From NCBI GenBank assembly GCA_000934455.1, contig KN882267.1, positions 1 to 64,000 on the forward strand: DNA of 64,000 nucleotides, in the 5' to 3' direction. Position 1 is the first letter of the stretch, and each line of letters opens with the position of its first letter. This document shows positions 1 to 12,737 of the stretch, piece by piece. The DNA comes from Apostichopus parvimensis. Lineage: Eukaryota; Echinodermata; Holothuroidea; Aspidochirotida; Stichopodidae. Position numbers and translations under genes: made by a program. Below the pieces are notes generated by a model. The model was given only the letters and a program-made list of their open reading frames with translations, ran no database searches and was not told where the DNA came from.

Positions 1-1010
1 AGGGAATCGTACAGTGTTTTAGGTGTATGCGATGGTACAAAATACCAAATTGTATGAAGTATTCCAATAATCTTTAAGTTTTGGACTGTTAATATTATAC
101 TTCCAGGTGAGATTTGAGTTAATATGTATACCTAACAATTTAACTTTTCCAACAAAAGTAATATCACCATTATCAATAAATACGTTAACTGTATCAACCT
201 TTCGTTGTACAGGACGAAATACTATACAATTTGTTTTGCTTACATTTAAAGAAAAGTTATTTGCTTTAAACCACTTAGATACAGAATATCGTTTAGAGTT
301 AACGACACGAGCAGCACAATGAATATAACTGTGCTTAAAAAGAACACTGTGTCGTCTGCAAAGAGTGTAAAGTTAAGTATATGAGAACAGTTACACAAGT
401 CATTTATGTAGATTAGAAAAAGTAGTGGCTTAAGTACAGCACCATGTGGGACGCCTTACTGTACTGGTATTACAAGTTTGATCAGTAATGCGTACAACCT
501 GTTCTTTTTTTATAATGATAGCTTTCAAACCAATCATATGCAACCCCACGGATTCCATAATGGCAATGTTGTTTAGTGAGATGTAATGGTTGACAGTGTC
601 GAATGCTTTAGAAAGATCTTGAAACACACCAAGAGTAAATTCATTGTTATTGAAGCCATTATCGATGTATTGTACTATATATATATATCTGCTGTCACCA
701 TATGAGTGGAAAGATTTCCACGAAAACCAAACTGACGTGATGAAATGATATCATTCTGGTATAGGAAGTCTGTGAGTTTCTTATACATTCTCGAGAACTT
801 CAGAAATTGTTGGTCGGTAGTTTGAAAGCACCGAGGGATCACCAGTTTTGAAAATAAGCGTCATTCTAGCAACGTTCATAATACAAGGAACAAAACCACT
901 AGAAAGAGAAAGGTTGAAAATATATGTGAGCGGTTCAAGAAGATTTTTGCAAGTACAAGTATATTAACAGTTAAACCGTTAGTTCCAGCCACTGAACTTT
1001 TTTTTCAAAT
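1..1010 (-). pseudogene. LINE ORF2 reverse transcriptase domain, degraded and partial
   Basis: Minus-strand reading gives the reverse transcriptase blocks in order: VARMTLIFKTGDPS followed by SNYRP (about 880-800), QFGFRGNLSTHM (about 745-700), FQDLSKAFDTVNH (about 625-585), GVPHGAVLKPLLFLIYINDL (about 455-395) and the catalytic FADDT (351-362 plus the next codon). It continues through WFKANNFSLNVSKTN and a late LLGIHINSNLTWKY block near 70-110. The aspartates of the active site are still present, but stops and frame changes separate the blocks. The C-terminal end lies outside the window. Confidence 0.85.
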
Positions 1011-1797
1011 TCTTAATGATTGAAGATATTTCCGTACTGTTAGTTGGAGAAATAAATATAGTATTATGATGAGAGTTTTAAGAAACTATTGATACCGACA
1101 TTACTTTCTTCAATGTGCCCGGCTCAGTTCAGACTGATACTAGAAAATTAGCAATTATCAACCATTATATCTGAATTCAATTCTTTACTCTTGTGATTTG
1201 TTCTAAAATGCATCTTTCCGGTCGAATTGCTACGACCAATTATTTCATATATAGTTCTCCAGGTGTCCTTCTGATTATTTTTATTTTCATTGAGCAAATT
1301 GCTATAGTAACATAGTTTTGAGAGCCTAATAGTAGAAGTGAGGATATTTTTGTAATTGACGTAGTTGAACTTATTTCGAAGAGACCTGTTTTGGAAGTAC
1401 AATTTGTAAAAGTATTTTCTTAGTGGCAATTGATTTAATAATTCCATTGGTAATTCAAGGATGCGCTTGCGTGGACCATTGACGCCAGTACGTTTAATGG
1501 GACAATGTTTGTTGTAGATCTCATTTATTACACAAACAAAGAAATTACAAGCATCATTTACATCTGTGTTTGTGTACAGTTGATGCCATTTGAAGTCGTT
1601 GAACTCAGAGGAAAATCTATTGTAATTACCCCTCGACGTATCTCATTTCATGACAAAGCTGGTAGTACCGCGTGAGCAATTTGAAGAATTAAACGCAGCT
1701 GAGCATATAATAGGTAAATGGTCACTTATATCAGACACAAGACAGCCAGAAAAAGTGAAGACATTGACGTTATTACAGAAAAATAATCAATTAAAGT

Positions 1798-2503
1798 TTA
1801 GGATGAATCAGTAATCCTGGTAGGTTGTGTGATAAGCGGTATGAATGAATGAATTAAATGAATGTACATAATATCTATGTAAGTGGAAACATTACAACTA
1901 GAGTCATACTTGAGGAGGTCAATATTAAAATCACCGAGAAGCAAGCATGATTTCTTACCCAGGTTAATGGCATTTAGCAGATTAGACATCTCATCAATAA
2001 AATTAATCATGACACCATCAGGCGGTTGATAAATAACACCAATTATAACGTTGTAGTCTTGGTGTATAGCTTCAATAAACAATAACTCAAAAGTACTGCA
2101 AATTAAGATCAGACCTTGTTTAATACTGAACATCACTACGAATGTAAAAACCAACTCCACCACCGCGTTTACCAGTTCTATTAACATGTATGAAGTTATA
2201 GTTATCCACCTGTAACATATTAAGAGGGATGTTTACTTGAATCCAAGTCCCAGAAACGGCAATTATTGAGAATCTAGAGTCTAATTCTTCAGTGATGAGG
2301 TTTCGAATATTATGATGATTTTTCCATAAACTTCGAGCATTGATATGCATAAACGATTTATCATTTCTACTTATCTTTGTAAGTAAGGTATTATCATTGA
2401 AGTAATTACACGGCAATATGTTACCATCTATGTTACTATATAATGAACAGGAAGCAAAAGTTCGAACCGAATATGGGGATACAGAAAGTTTCAACATCGG
2501 CAA
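1798..2503 (-). pseudogene. LINE ORF2 endonuclease domain (APE type), in two overlapping frames
   Basis: Two overlapping minus-strand frames (2503-2120 and 2187-1798) together cover an AP-endonuclease-like domain. The first holds FMHINARSLWKN, a degraded AVSETW motif (AVSGTW) and GGGVGFYIRSD. The second holds GVIYQPPD, LLLGDFNIDLL and the late motif ITQPTRIT. These are the usual landmarks of the LINE nuclease that nicks target DNA. The change of frame between the two halves means no single protein is made from this copy. The linker continues in the 1447-1148 frame, which has the typical SKxxYY and K-TW patterns found between nuclease and polymerase. Confidence 0.8.
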
Positions 2504-2679
2504 GTAGATAGAATATGACGATGCTTTCCGCTTTGATTATTCCCTATACGGTGAACATTTTCTATAGTTACATCATTCATGCTGAAGAAGTTGCTGTTTG
2601 ACTTCACCGATTCCACCAACTCTTAAGTTGAAGCTTCTTGAATAACGCTCTACCTTTAGTTGGGCTCCTGAGATTGACT

Positions 2680-3018
2680 TCAGGCTATCCTCGTTTCGCC
2701 TTTACAATGCTCTATGTCAATAAGGAATGCATCCATATCTTTCCTCAGCTTGTCTGCTTCGGCATCCATTTTGGTTTTATTTTCTTTGATATCGACTGTA
2801 GAGCTCAAAAAGCTTGTACTTTGGTCTAGATCCCTTTGCGTTTTTTTCCCCAAAGAAGTTAATCTTTCTTTTAATTCTTGCTGGTTAGAAAGTATAGCGT
2901 CTACTTTATCATTGACTTTCCGGAATGCTTTGACCATTGAATCGTGAAGTTCTCGTATGTGTGAATCCGGTGTAGTATGTATGTCTGAATAGGTTCTGTT
3001 ACGTAGCATTGGAGGCAT
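2680..3018 (-). CDS. LINE ORF1 fragment, coiled coil
   Basis: A 112-codon open frame directly upstream of the endonuclease on the same strand. It is rich in Lys, Glu, Asp, Ser and Leu. Residues 24-100 look like an alpha-helical coiled coil, with hydrophobic residues roughly every three or four positions (for example VDAILSNQQELKERLTSLG). This fits the N-terminal trimerising part of LINE ORF1 proteins, which bind the element RNA. No zinc knuckle, RRM or PHD finger is visible, so it is only the first part or a degraded version. Being an ORF1 rests on its position and coiled-coil character, not on a specific motif. Confidence 0.5.
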   Translation of the reverse strand: MPPMLRNRTYSDIHTTPDSHIRELHDSMVKAFRKVNDKVDAILSNQQELKERLTSLGKKTQRDLDQSTSFLSSTVDIKENKTKMDAEADKLRKDMDAFLIDIEHCKGETRIA

Positions 3019-3249
3019 GCAGTCGGAGGTTGGCCTAAGCTTCGTAAGCTGAGGTGATTAATTTTTCGCCAGCTCTTTTGCTTCCTTTTTTGATGCCATG
3101 TATCTTCTGGTGATTTAAGTTTTCAAGAAGCCGCTGTATTAAGTTAAGAAAAAGTGGTAGCCACAGTATCTGAAAAATCTGACTTTTCTGAGAGCCGAAG
3201 TTTCAGCACAGTTACAATGCAAACAGCATAGTGTAGGAATCACTTTTTG

Positions 3250-4245
3250 AAGCGTCTGGTAGAGAATACAGAATATGGATCTTGTCCGGATAAGGTTGTA
3301 TGTTAAAATTAATAAAGGTTAAAGGACGAAGCCAAAATATACCACCCCAATCACCCAAAACAAAATATTACAAACTGCTTTCTGGTTAGCTTGATCCCTT
3401 CTCTTTATATCGATTTAATATTAAACGAAAACGAACGAACAAAGCTCAATCAATATATAAATCATTCAGCCGTCATGTTTAAAAATAAATATAGGGAATC
3501 CTTGAACCAGTGCCATTGGCGAATATATCAACGCGTAGGCATATATGCAATGGAACCTAGCACCACGGGAGGGTCGTGGGTTGGAACCTTTACCCGTAAA
3601 AGTAAGACGGAACCAGGAGAAATCCACGGTTTTTCCATCTGAAATTGCAAAATAGTCCAAAATGAAAGCCGCCTGGCGTGAAGGGTCAGTTTTGCGCCAT
3701 TCATCGTTTCCCCATGTCCATATGTGGCGGTCTTCATAACTTGTCCTAAGTAATTGAGCGTGTGAAGCAAGAACAACTACCTTCCAAGTGAGGAATTTAA
3801 ACATGGATAATACTTACAGGATAGCAACAAGGAACCGTAAGAGTAAAATAAGACTATTAAGTACGATTTCATGACTCGGGATGAAAAATCGTAATAACAG
3901 TTTAAGGAAGCAGTAGGAAAGATTACTTGAAAGAAACGTTTGGTTCTTGACTTCTTCTATGTATTTATTTGCAGGTTCGCATTTGTATAACACTTTCTAA
4001 ATGCTCGACATACCGTGTACACACTGTCCTCTAGCGATTAAAATAACATGTACTTTTAGAGAAGTCCCTGCGAATCAGGTTCCAAAGCCATATACTTTTT
4101 ACACAATCATGTATAACTTGTTTTGCAGTAAACTTGAACAGGTACCTTCCCTGAGTCCTTCTTGTACATGTATTTCCTTAATACTTGCTAAATGGTATAA
4201 CGCGCTGAATTGAGAATGTAAAGAAGCGTTAATATATATTAATAT
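3250..4245. other. Intergenic stretch, no gene recognised
   Basis: The open frames here (for example the overlapping minus-strand ones at 3466-3804) have no recognisable domain and no supporting splice sites. Part of 3490-3800 resembles the wording of dispersed repeats, but I could not find a clear Pol III box pair or terminal repeats. Confidence 0.4.
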
Positions 4246-4249
4246 AATA

Positions 4250-4530
4250 AAAATATTGACCAGCAGTTATTTTTACGACGCTTAAGCGACCACAAATATG
4301 GGACAAACCCGCAAGCGCTTATGGATTACAACTGACACGTCGGGTGGCTTCCAATTCAACATTTTAAACTCAAATTAAGAATCAGTTCAATTTGGACAGT
4401 AATTTCAGATGGGAAATGGATGAAAAACCCACCTTACTATGACCCAGCCGGGAATCGAACCTCCCTATTGCTAAGTCTCATTGCGTCAAATGCCACCGCC
4501 TTTATTCACTCGGCCACAACACCAGTTTAC
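4250..4530 (-). mobile_element. tRNA-derived SINE
   Basis: Read on the minus strand, the head is tRNA-like: an A box (TGTGGCCGAGTGAA, about 4505-4518) and a perfect B box (GGTTCGATTCC, 4451-4461), about 50 bases apart as in Pol III internal promoters. About 200 bases of unrelated body follow, ending in an A/T-rich stretch near 4250. The region between the boxes does not fold as a proper tRNA anticodon arm, so I call it a SINE and not a functional tRNA gene. The family is not identified, and the 3' limit is approximate. Confidence 0.7.
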
Positions 4531-4539
4531 CATTTGATC

Positions 4540-7500
4540 CAAAATGGAAATCAAAGCATTATGTAAATTGGTGTACATATGCACTTAATTGTAAGTAGGT
4601 ACATCCGATACTGCGTAAACCACAAAGTCCCTTGCAAATTTGGAGAATTTGTAGGAGTTATTCAGCTACATTTTCATCTGGGTATGTGTGCAGTGAATTT
4701 GCAGTTTGCACAACAAAGACGCCGCGCTTCGTCAACATTTGCGATAGGCATGAATTGTTTCCTTCCCCCATCGGCCTAAACTATCGTTTGAAATGTTACC
4801 ATTGAATTTTTTAGTTACTCACAGACGTTAATTGTTTGGTCCTCTCAGTAGGTCTTCAAGTTTTGTTTGAATCAAAAGTCATTTGGGAAGTGTTAAAAAT
4901 ACATTTAATAATTACATAAAATATAGTGTGAAATTGGTTGCCAATCTTTGTCTTGTAAAGGTACAGGGATTTTTTTCAAGTGTAGATGCTGATACATGAA
5001 TCGTTTAGGTATTCATACATGAGTCTTCTCAAGTCTCCCAAGGAAACTTTGTCGCAAACGCATCGTTTTCAGTATCGGATGGTATTACACATTAATACAA
5101 TAAACTGTATAAGATGTGTTGTACATTGCAAGGGTTTGTTGCATAATTATTGTAAATCTATCTCATTCATGTTTTTAATCAATACTACTTTTGATACTTA
5201 ATAAAGGAGATTTGTTAATTATGTCTGTGAAATGTTCATTGATTGCTTGATTGATTGATTAACTGACTGACTGATTGATTTTCCTTTTGGTATACCTTTT
5301 ATTACTCTGTATGTATGTTATATTTGTATTTCCTTGTACTACTATGTGTGTATCTCATATGTTTACTTCTTTTAGTTCCACTCGCAAACGCGTGTAGGGA
5401 GTTGTAAACGTCATCAGTTTGACTGGACTCCATATAATATCTGAACTCATTTCATGAGGTTGAGAGGTAAACCTTAGTTGTGTACATCCTAAGAAGGCCG
5501 GATGCATCACCATGGCTGACTATTTTGTAGTCCTGATGGCTTTTACCATGGCCCTCTGCGTGGAATAGGAGCTCTAAGCATATATGCCACGTAGTTATCG
5601 ACTACTTTCGTATGAGAATGTGCGGCAAAACATTCTCATTATATAAAATTTTTAATTTTTGCTTAGGAGTTTTCAAAATGTTCATATCGTTTATGTTTTT
5701 GTAGATCAATCACCTAAGACTGTTGTCAACAAAATCATGCCCCCACTCTACATGAAGATGTACCCGGAGCCCTGTTTGTTAAATCCTGAAACTGCTCCCA
5801 AGACAAAAGCGTTGTGTCAGAAACATGTGCGGTGTTTTCAATCCTGAGCAGCCACTCCGGAGACACAAACCAATATCCGAACACGAGTGAAACCTTTCAA
5901 TTTTTTCATTAGGGCAGATTGTTCAAATGCCTAAGGTAATTAATACTGACTCTGGTCGTTGAAAAATACAGTATAGCAAATCGAAGTATGAAACAGCGGG
6001 TAAACTTTGCAATTACTTTTTTCGTGTCACTTCACGTATGGCCATTGCCGTTATTTACTTAAAGTTTGTACATTATGATGATCTGTCAACCGCCGAGTGC
6101 AGCCCATCTGTCAGCTTACGTAAGTCTCTCTGTTTCGAATGCAAACTTCCTTGGAAACGCATAGTTAATATCTTATCCGAAGGTGATTCATCATAGTTAC
6201 AAGGCAATGTTTCTCAATTCAATAGAAAATTCACTTTGTTCTTCAAAACAGGAAACTCGCAGCTTTTAAACATACCTTATAAGGTAGTCTCAAAGTCGAT
6301 TGTTGAATATTCGAATAAAATGATACAATTGACAATAAGTTGAAGACAATACGCTCTGCATACATTATTTATTCCATTGAAAATAAACAAGTTTTAAAAA
6401 GCATTGCGAGTTCTACTGTCACGACCATACATTGAATTGATTTGAATTATTTACACCACAAACGTATACACTTATTAATAATGTATATCTATAAATAATA
6501 TAAAACTAATAACATCACTAAACATATAAAAAAAACTGAAGACACATAATAATTATAAAAAAAACAATAATATTATTAATATTAGAAGCAATTGATTATA
6601 AAACTCAAAAATAATAAAATCATCATAGTAAAATAAATGATAAATAGTAAATACAATCATAATATATACTAATATAAAACTAATATATGCGTATCAAACC
6701 TTAAAAAAATAAATTCTACAATGTGGAAGAGACCTGACAATAAAGTAGAAAAGAAAATACGGGCTGCTGTTTTTTATAATTATGAATGAAGCCTTTCTTA
6801 GGGTAATGAGTATCAGACTATTAACTATATTTAACGAAAGCCAAATTCTTAAGCTATACACATCTAAACATATAACAAAAAGATACACATGTAAACTATA
6901 TTTACGACATGTAGTGTAATAACCTATTTAATTCCTGCAATATATTTACATTTTGAGGGTTGGGGAGGGGGGGGGGGAGTTCACACTCTTTAACAATCAG
7001 AGCGAACGCATCATTACGTTTTCCCTTTTTATAACCTGAAGAAGCGTTCGGGAGCTCTGAACGTTCATGACTATAGGTGTAATTGGTTATGGCAAAAATC
7101 GCCATTAGTAAGGGGAATATTCCTTACTGTAGAAAAGAACTCGTTATATTCTGAACATAAACTGCGTTAATTAAACATTCAACTCGTCTGTACAGTATTA
7201 ATAGCCATATCATTCTACAACGAATTATATAGGGGTAAATCATCTTTGTCAAGATCAAGGTGATAATATTTGTACTTATGGGATTCCAGTCTTCATACAA
7301 CTATTCTTTTCCATGACCTTTAACATTCAAGGTATATATACTAATCACCAATATGTATACTGCAAAAGGGTTAAAACGGTAACCATATATTAGTTTATCA
7401 TTCATTGCATTCAGAATAATTGATTTTCGATCAATCTATCATTTCTACAGGTATTAGCTAACAAAATTGTTGGAAAACTGTGCTGATTAATTAACTACCA

Positions 7501-9680
7501 TCACGACATAATTCACCATTGTGCTACAACAACTCAGAGTAAACAAAACAAGAGGCACATGGAATGAGATCAACGATGTGACAAGCACATAGATCATGTC
7601 ATAAAACCGCTTAAAACAGCATTTTGCGTCCTGATTCCACGTTGCCATAACGACATACATAACTAGCTTATATATTCAAATCTTACTTGTTATGGTTGCA
7701 TAAAAGTCAACTTTCAACTTTGTTTTTCTCGAAGATATTTTCCGTTGGGATCCACATAAACCTCGCCCATAATATTAATATTTAAAAGCTACGAACGTCA
7801 TTGGCCAATACGTAACACAACACCATGCTTGATTTGTTGTTGTACCAGGGAGATGTTGGAGTCCAGCTCGCTGGTTGTAGCAAGTTACCAACTCGAAGTT
7901 TTGAATCTTTTTTTAGCAACGGCTCATAACTAAACCTGCATCTCTGATTGGTTGAATTCAAACTAGTGGGTTGGGGAAACTGTATGCGATTAATATTAAA
8001 TGTGTAATTTGTCGACACTTTTTCCATTATCTGCAAATGTTCTTTATTACTCGCAAATTAACGCTTTTGGCAGAGAAAATACTTGGCTAATATCTTAGTT
8101 TGCCGTTTTTTGATTGATATATGTAAAATTCTAGATGGACCTGTCAAAAAAGTGGAAAACGGCGACAAAACGCAAAATGCTGCTTTAACGTCGATGGCGT
8201 ATTAAAGGATGACATTTGGCAAACAAGTTAGGTCCAAGTGGTTCAATGCTAACAGTTCAGGAACAGACTGCAAATACTCACGTGGGTGAGTTCTTGTTCC
8301 CATCCGCTATAGTATTTACGTTATGAATGAAATAAGTAATGTTTGTTTTGGAATACTCAGTACTGTTTACATAAACACAAAGACGAATTACTGACTTACT
8401 CTTGCTTTATTACTAAAGAAAGTGAAGACAAACAATAAACAGGTACATAGCATAACCAGATTAGAAATGTCGATGAGCTCAGCTCCATCAAAGCTAAAAA
8501 TAAACAGAAAATAATTGTTGAACTTCACAAGTGGAGAAGGTGAACATATGATGCAACCAATGTGCACCCTCTCCCCGACACATATTATTTAGTTTGTTGC
8601 TGTTACTTATTATCACCGAACATGCATCAAAAGAAATGCATGTCAGCTTGGTACCTGTAAGTATTATACATCCCTTGATATGGAGTCCAAGAAAGCATAT
8701 GATTGACAGACTTCTAGTCAAATGCAAAAGAGGGATGCATGAATAAAGCATTTAGATATTCCCTTGAATGATCATTTTCAGTACTAGTTTAACAACCATA
8801 AATAATAATTGATTCAAGATAAGTTATTCCCTCTGTGACAATTTAAAGTTCAATTAAACGGTGTAAAATTACGTCAGGATACTGTTTGGAAACAATAAAT
8901 AGGTATTAATTATTTGGCCATGACAATGATGTTGAGCACTAGTTGATTCCTTTTCAGAACTACTTTGCTCCTTAAAATCTGCTGAGAAATTACAAAGCAT
9001 GTGGTCACACGCGATGAGGCATCTGATCGGAACATAAGTAATATTCATGGAATATATCACTGAATGAACCAATCATATGCGAGAAAGAAAACAACACGTA
9101 GTCTAAATCTTTGGTTATATTTTTCTTTGTCTGAAAATACAGGCTCATAAACTAGACAACTGAAATTGAACCGAACAATTTCTAATGTGTTTCTTCACAC
9201 CAACAACTTATACACATTGTCTATGGCCATGGCAAGAATACAAACAGAGTATTTAAACTTATCTGACTGATCTCATAGTTTGAATGAAATATATTAATAT
9301 TAAAGTATCGTCATAATTTAAGTATATAGTAAGTTCTCATGCTGGACTCTTTATAAATATAAAAGTTCTTCCAGTGTGCTTTTGAAAATAAATAGAATAG
9401 ATAAAGCAACATCGTTTTCTGTCAAGGTCTTGAATCGAACTCCTCAAAACTAACTCAACAAATAACTTTTGGTAACATGACTCCCCCACCGATTCCGTTG
9501 GTTATTTCTAACAAGATGCAGTTGTCCACTGATACAATGACCAATTAGTAAATACTTCATGGATTAGTTCAAATTAATATTCATACAACAACTTTGCCGG
9601 CCCTTTCAAAGCTCTGAAATAATGGATAAACTGTGTTGTTACCCTTTTATACGATATACTGGTATTCTAAATACTACAAA
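4540..9680. other. Gene-poor stretch
   Basis: I see no conserved domain or convincing exon here. 6470-6690 is very A/T-rich with runs of AAT/AATA. There is a run of G with few breaks at 6960-6980. At 7780-8030 the sequence (a CCAATCAGAGATGC stretch and its surroundings) has the look of a dispersed repeat, but no ends can be defined. Short open frames are taken as chance. Confidence 0.4.
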
Positions 9681-9780
9681 GCAGTGGCGTAACCAGCGGG
9701 AAGTGCAGGGCGAGAGCCCCCTTCCCCTTCAGTCAAATGTCTTGTAACCTCCCGCATCCCCTCCCCCTCACTGCACCAAC
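9681..9780 (+). mobile_element. hAT-like DNA transposon or MITE end
   Basis: Position 9684 onward reads AGTGGCGTAACCAGCGGG and is followed by a C-rich stretch with CCCCTTCCCC. CAGTGGCGTA followed by a G/C-rich patch is a common start for hAT-type terminal inverted repeats and their MITEs. A related but weaker stretch lies near 10400-10430. I cannot find a matching opposite end with a target-site duplication, so this is a fragment or a coincidence. Confidence 0.35.
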
Positions 9781-9789
9781 ATACATTGG

Positions 9790-11330
9790 TGGACAATAAC
9801 AAATAATGGAACAAAATTTCAATATGAATTGAAAGTCTTGGTTAAACCAGTTCACGGTTGAAGTCAATCCGAATTTATTGGAATTCTCAAATTAATACCA
9901 GCCAATTGCGTCTCAAGTTAAATAGTATCCTAACATTTTGCTTACTTTCATCGCTGATAGCCCACACCCACTCCCATTCCCACATGCGCTACCCAACAGA
10001 TAACCTGCTTCTGTGCCTGTTATTTTACGTGTATGTTTAGAACGTTTTACTCCTTTTATTATAACTTTATTATACCGTTTATACCGAAATGTTGTTTCCA
10101 ACGACTATACATATATAAGTCAAGTATTGACATGAATGCCGATTCAGACAAAACAATTGAAAGGAATTTCGTTTAACCTAATTGTTAAAATCCTATTGAT
10201 ATACCCTTTTTTTCTAAATTCTAAATTTGATTCGGGAAATTAAGAAACTGCACTGAAAAATTAATCATCCAAATTGAAAAGAAAATACAATAGTTTTTTT
10301 TTTTAAAACAGAGTGTGAACAATACATTTTATGTCCTGCAAATAGTATAAGAACAGAGCACACAGGGTTAGCAAACAAGAGTATAGTGACTTCTTCAAGC
10401 CCGTAGCTAGGGGCGCCCCTTCCCCCTACATACACACATGCAATTATATTAATAGGCATATCGGTTTGTTTAATACACACTTTAGATAAGCTATCTACGG
10501 CGGCAGCCTACCAAGAGTCACCCTATCGAGAAGGAATGCTAACTACCAAATAGTAGGCTACGTATACAGGGGCAGAAATCGAACGGAAATGTTTTTGGCC
10601 TTGCAAATATGCAATCGGTTTTTCCGGAGCATTCTCTAAATTTGATCAGTTGTATCACAGAAAAATTGAAAACCAGGTTGTAGGTTGCAAACTTCAACTG
10701 GTACCACACCGTGACACCATCATATTGTGTGCTTTGTATCACTGGCTACTCACACGGTGCCACAGATTATACTAGAATTAGCTTTCATCTTGAGTGATTT
10801 ATTACCTACTTGAATAATTTCTACTCAACTACTCAATATTAGGCTAATCTTATGCAGAATTTTGAACATTTTAATATCATTTTACACGTATAATATCTCG
10901 GTCGATTGAATTAACTTTGGAAGCTCTGAAGTCTCTAACGTCCATCATATATTATTGCATACAGGGGCCTATGGCGGGCCCCTGTATGCAAACGTTCTCG
11001 TTGACAGGTCAATACATTGAATCCACCCATCTCCCTGAGATGAAATCTTTGCTAAGCCCGTGGCCTTCTCTACAATATGTCAAGTGCCTATTTGTAGTTG
11101 AAATATATCTTCAACGATGTAATGGGTGACACTCAGCCATAAACTGTTCAAGTTAAGTAAAGAAAAATTCATAACGGTAACGTTACCATAGTTTCAAGTG
11201 TTTGGGAATGGGGGCACATTGAAAAAATTATCGACTTGGTCGCGCTCGAATATTGCCCTCCCCCTCCTCTAATTTCCTAACATAACTTAATCATTACATG
11301 TCGTCGAGCAACAAACATCAGGACATGTCA
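9790..11330. other. No gene recognised
   Basis: Short frames on both strands only. The minus-strand frame at 10742-10539 has some hydrophobic-polar alternation and lies downstream of the Ig pseudogene, so it could be a lost exon of it, but it has neither the Cys/Trp pattern of an Ig domain nor clear splice borders. A perfect inverted repeat built on GGGGCCTATGGCGGGCCCC lies at about 10964-10982. Confidence 0.3.
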
Positions 11331-11339
11331 GTGTTATCG

Positions 11340-11584
11340 TATAATACAGCACAGTATTAAAATAACAACTCCATTTGATAACATAAAGTTAGCCCTCTCA
11401 ATAACTTGCACTCCTTGGTTGACAAACGCGATCAAAGAGTCGTGTTCCGATGTCCACCCCAGAACGACCCTCGGACGTACTCCAAAAATGGAACAAGTTA
11501 TGTTTCCCTGAGGCCTGGTAACAATAAGGTAATCATTCATATCGTTACAATCATTTATTACTACACGTGGTGGCACTGAATACA
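11340..11584 (-). pseudogene. Second Ig domain exon, partial
   Basis: Starting after the acceptor CACTCACAG (phase 1), the reading is VYSVPPRVVINDCND, then VTRPQGNITCSIFGVRP with VLGWTSEHDSLIAFVNQ. This gives the first Cys and the Trp of an Ig domain in the style of invertebrate tandem-Ig receptors. After about residue 65 the sequence no longer follows the fold: there is no second Cys in an acceptable place, and the frame ends at 11334. The true 3' border of the exon is not visible. Confidence 0.6.
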
Positions 11585-11844
11585 CTGTGAGTGATACAAA
11601 TGTTGCAAATTCATGCACTGATGAGATAAACATTAAGATCAATCGAGAAATTTATTAATATTTCGAGCTCCATCAAATATCAGAGTATCTTCCTACCTAC
11701 GCCCCCACAACTAACATCACTCTCATGGTAAAAATGTACCAATTTACGCGCCTCTTGGAACCGCTCTCGGAAACAAAAAGTTAGTAACCTTTCTAATCTT
11801 ATCCTTTCTTAATCAACGAATCTAAAACAAAAATGATAATTTGA

Positions 11845-12215
11845 GAGCGTTGTGGTCAAGTGGTTAAGGCAGTGGACTTGTGATCTAATGATTGCAGGTT
11901 CGAGTCCTGGCCAGATCATTGCGTTGTGTCCTTGGGCAAGGCACTTTATCTCCATTGCCTCTCTTCACCCAGGTGTATGAATGGGGACTTGTGAGGTAAC
12001 TTGTAAATATAGATGTGTGCGCCGGTTTGTGGCTGCACCCTATGGGAAGTCCCCCGGGGGACACGTGGATGTGGTGCACTGTGGAGAGACTGATTGAATT
12101 GTGCACACTTTGGTGTGTGGGTGTGACAAGTTACCAATGACCAAGGGTTAAGTTGTAAAGTCATGTGAGGAGGCATTAGCCTCATACAAGACTGTAAACC
12201 TTTAACTTTATAATC
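11845..12215 (+). mobile_element. tRNA-derived SINE
   Basis: The head carries an A box (TGGTCAAGTGG, 11853-11863) and a perfect B box (GGTTCGAGTCC, 11897-11907), so it is driven by an internal Pol III promoter. Next comes TTGTGTCCTTGGGCAAGGCA (11923-11942), a phrase I know from the central part of many fish, lancelet and echinoderm SINEs. The body runs to about 12215 and ends near TTTAACTTTATAATC. It lies in the intron between the first and second Ig exons of the minus-strand gene, in opposite orientation to it. Confidence 0.8.
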
Positions 12216-12398
12216 ATGGAATATTTGAGTAGAGAATTGTTCGTAGAATGGCTTACACATTCCTTTGAAAGCTTTTTAGACAAACATTATAAGATTGGTT
12301 GGAAAACAAAGAGACTATTCGTATTGCAGATACGGTTACAAAGACACACTCCCTACAATTTGTGCCTATTAAGTAATTTAATATATTCTTTCGTTTAC

Positions 12399-12737
12399 CT
12401 TTAGTTTTTACTTCAATCGAAGTTGTATACAGGACTTGTGTTCTTGATACCACGAGGGTGGCAGCAAACGAAGTTTCATGTTGAACGGTGACGTTGTTTA
12501 AACCTAATAATCCAGTGGGATCGACGTTGTAATCTCCGATAATGTAACCCTCTCTACGTTGGGCAGATCATTCCATCGATATCAAAGTTTCCCTTCGAGA
12601 TATACTAATCTTGCTGAACCAAATAACAGCAGATATACTAAGAGGGAATGGACACGTTGACACTTGGCTCTTCTCTAGCTCAAGAAATTGTGGAGTGTTA
12701 CATCTCGTCAGGTTATCTTGCTAGATTCCAACAGTTG
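12399..12737 (-). pseudogene. First Ig domain exon, two in-frame stops
   Basis: The exon follows a pyrimidine-rich tract ending TTTCTGACAG and ends at AAAG|GTAAAC. It encodes 113 codons in one frame: first cysteine in RCNTPQFLELEKSQVSTC, a core Trp in AVIWFSK, then GYIIGDYNVDPTG, LNNVTVQHE and a final strand VLYTTSIEVKTK. It is one intact-length Ig exon except for TAG early (12721-12723) and TGA in the middle (12568-12570). The TGA sits one codon after SME, and TAG is one change from CAG. Both stops are single-base changes from plausible sense codons, which fits recent loss. Confidence 0.65.

Larger units (their letters stand above)
1..3240 (-). mobile_element. Decayed non-LTR retrotransposon (LINE, CR1/L2-like), 3' end cut by window edge
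   Basis: Read on the minus strand, this stretch holds the parts of a two-ORF LINE in the expected order: an ORF1-like coiled-coil protein (3018-2680), an apurinic-type endonuclease (about 2500-1800), a linker and a reverse transcriptase (about 1000-1). The frames change several times and there are several stops, so it is an old, inactive copy. The left window edge cuts it inside the reverse transcriptase, so its 3' end and tail are not seen. The 5' limit near 3240 is a guess, since no target-site duplication is visible. The reverse transcriptase wording suggests the CR1/L2/Daphne-Crack side of the LINEs; the exact clade is inference. Confidence 0.85.

Noticed and set aside
3466-3804. Two overlapping minus-strand frames with a few Trp and Gly residues
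   Set aside because: They are frame variants of the same repeat-like DNA, with no conserved motif or splice borders.
4451-4518. tRNA gene on the minus strand
   Set aside because: The A and B boxes are good, but the intervening sequence cannot form the anticodon arm and the acceptor ends do not pair; it is a SINE head.
6470-6690. Very A/T-rich stretch as a possible matrix attachment or origin site
   Set aside because: Only base composition supports it; no specific motif was found.
11853-11920. tRNA gene on the plus strand
   Set aside because: Same reasoning: tRNA-like promoter continuous with a SINE body.
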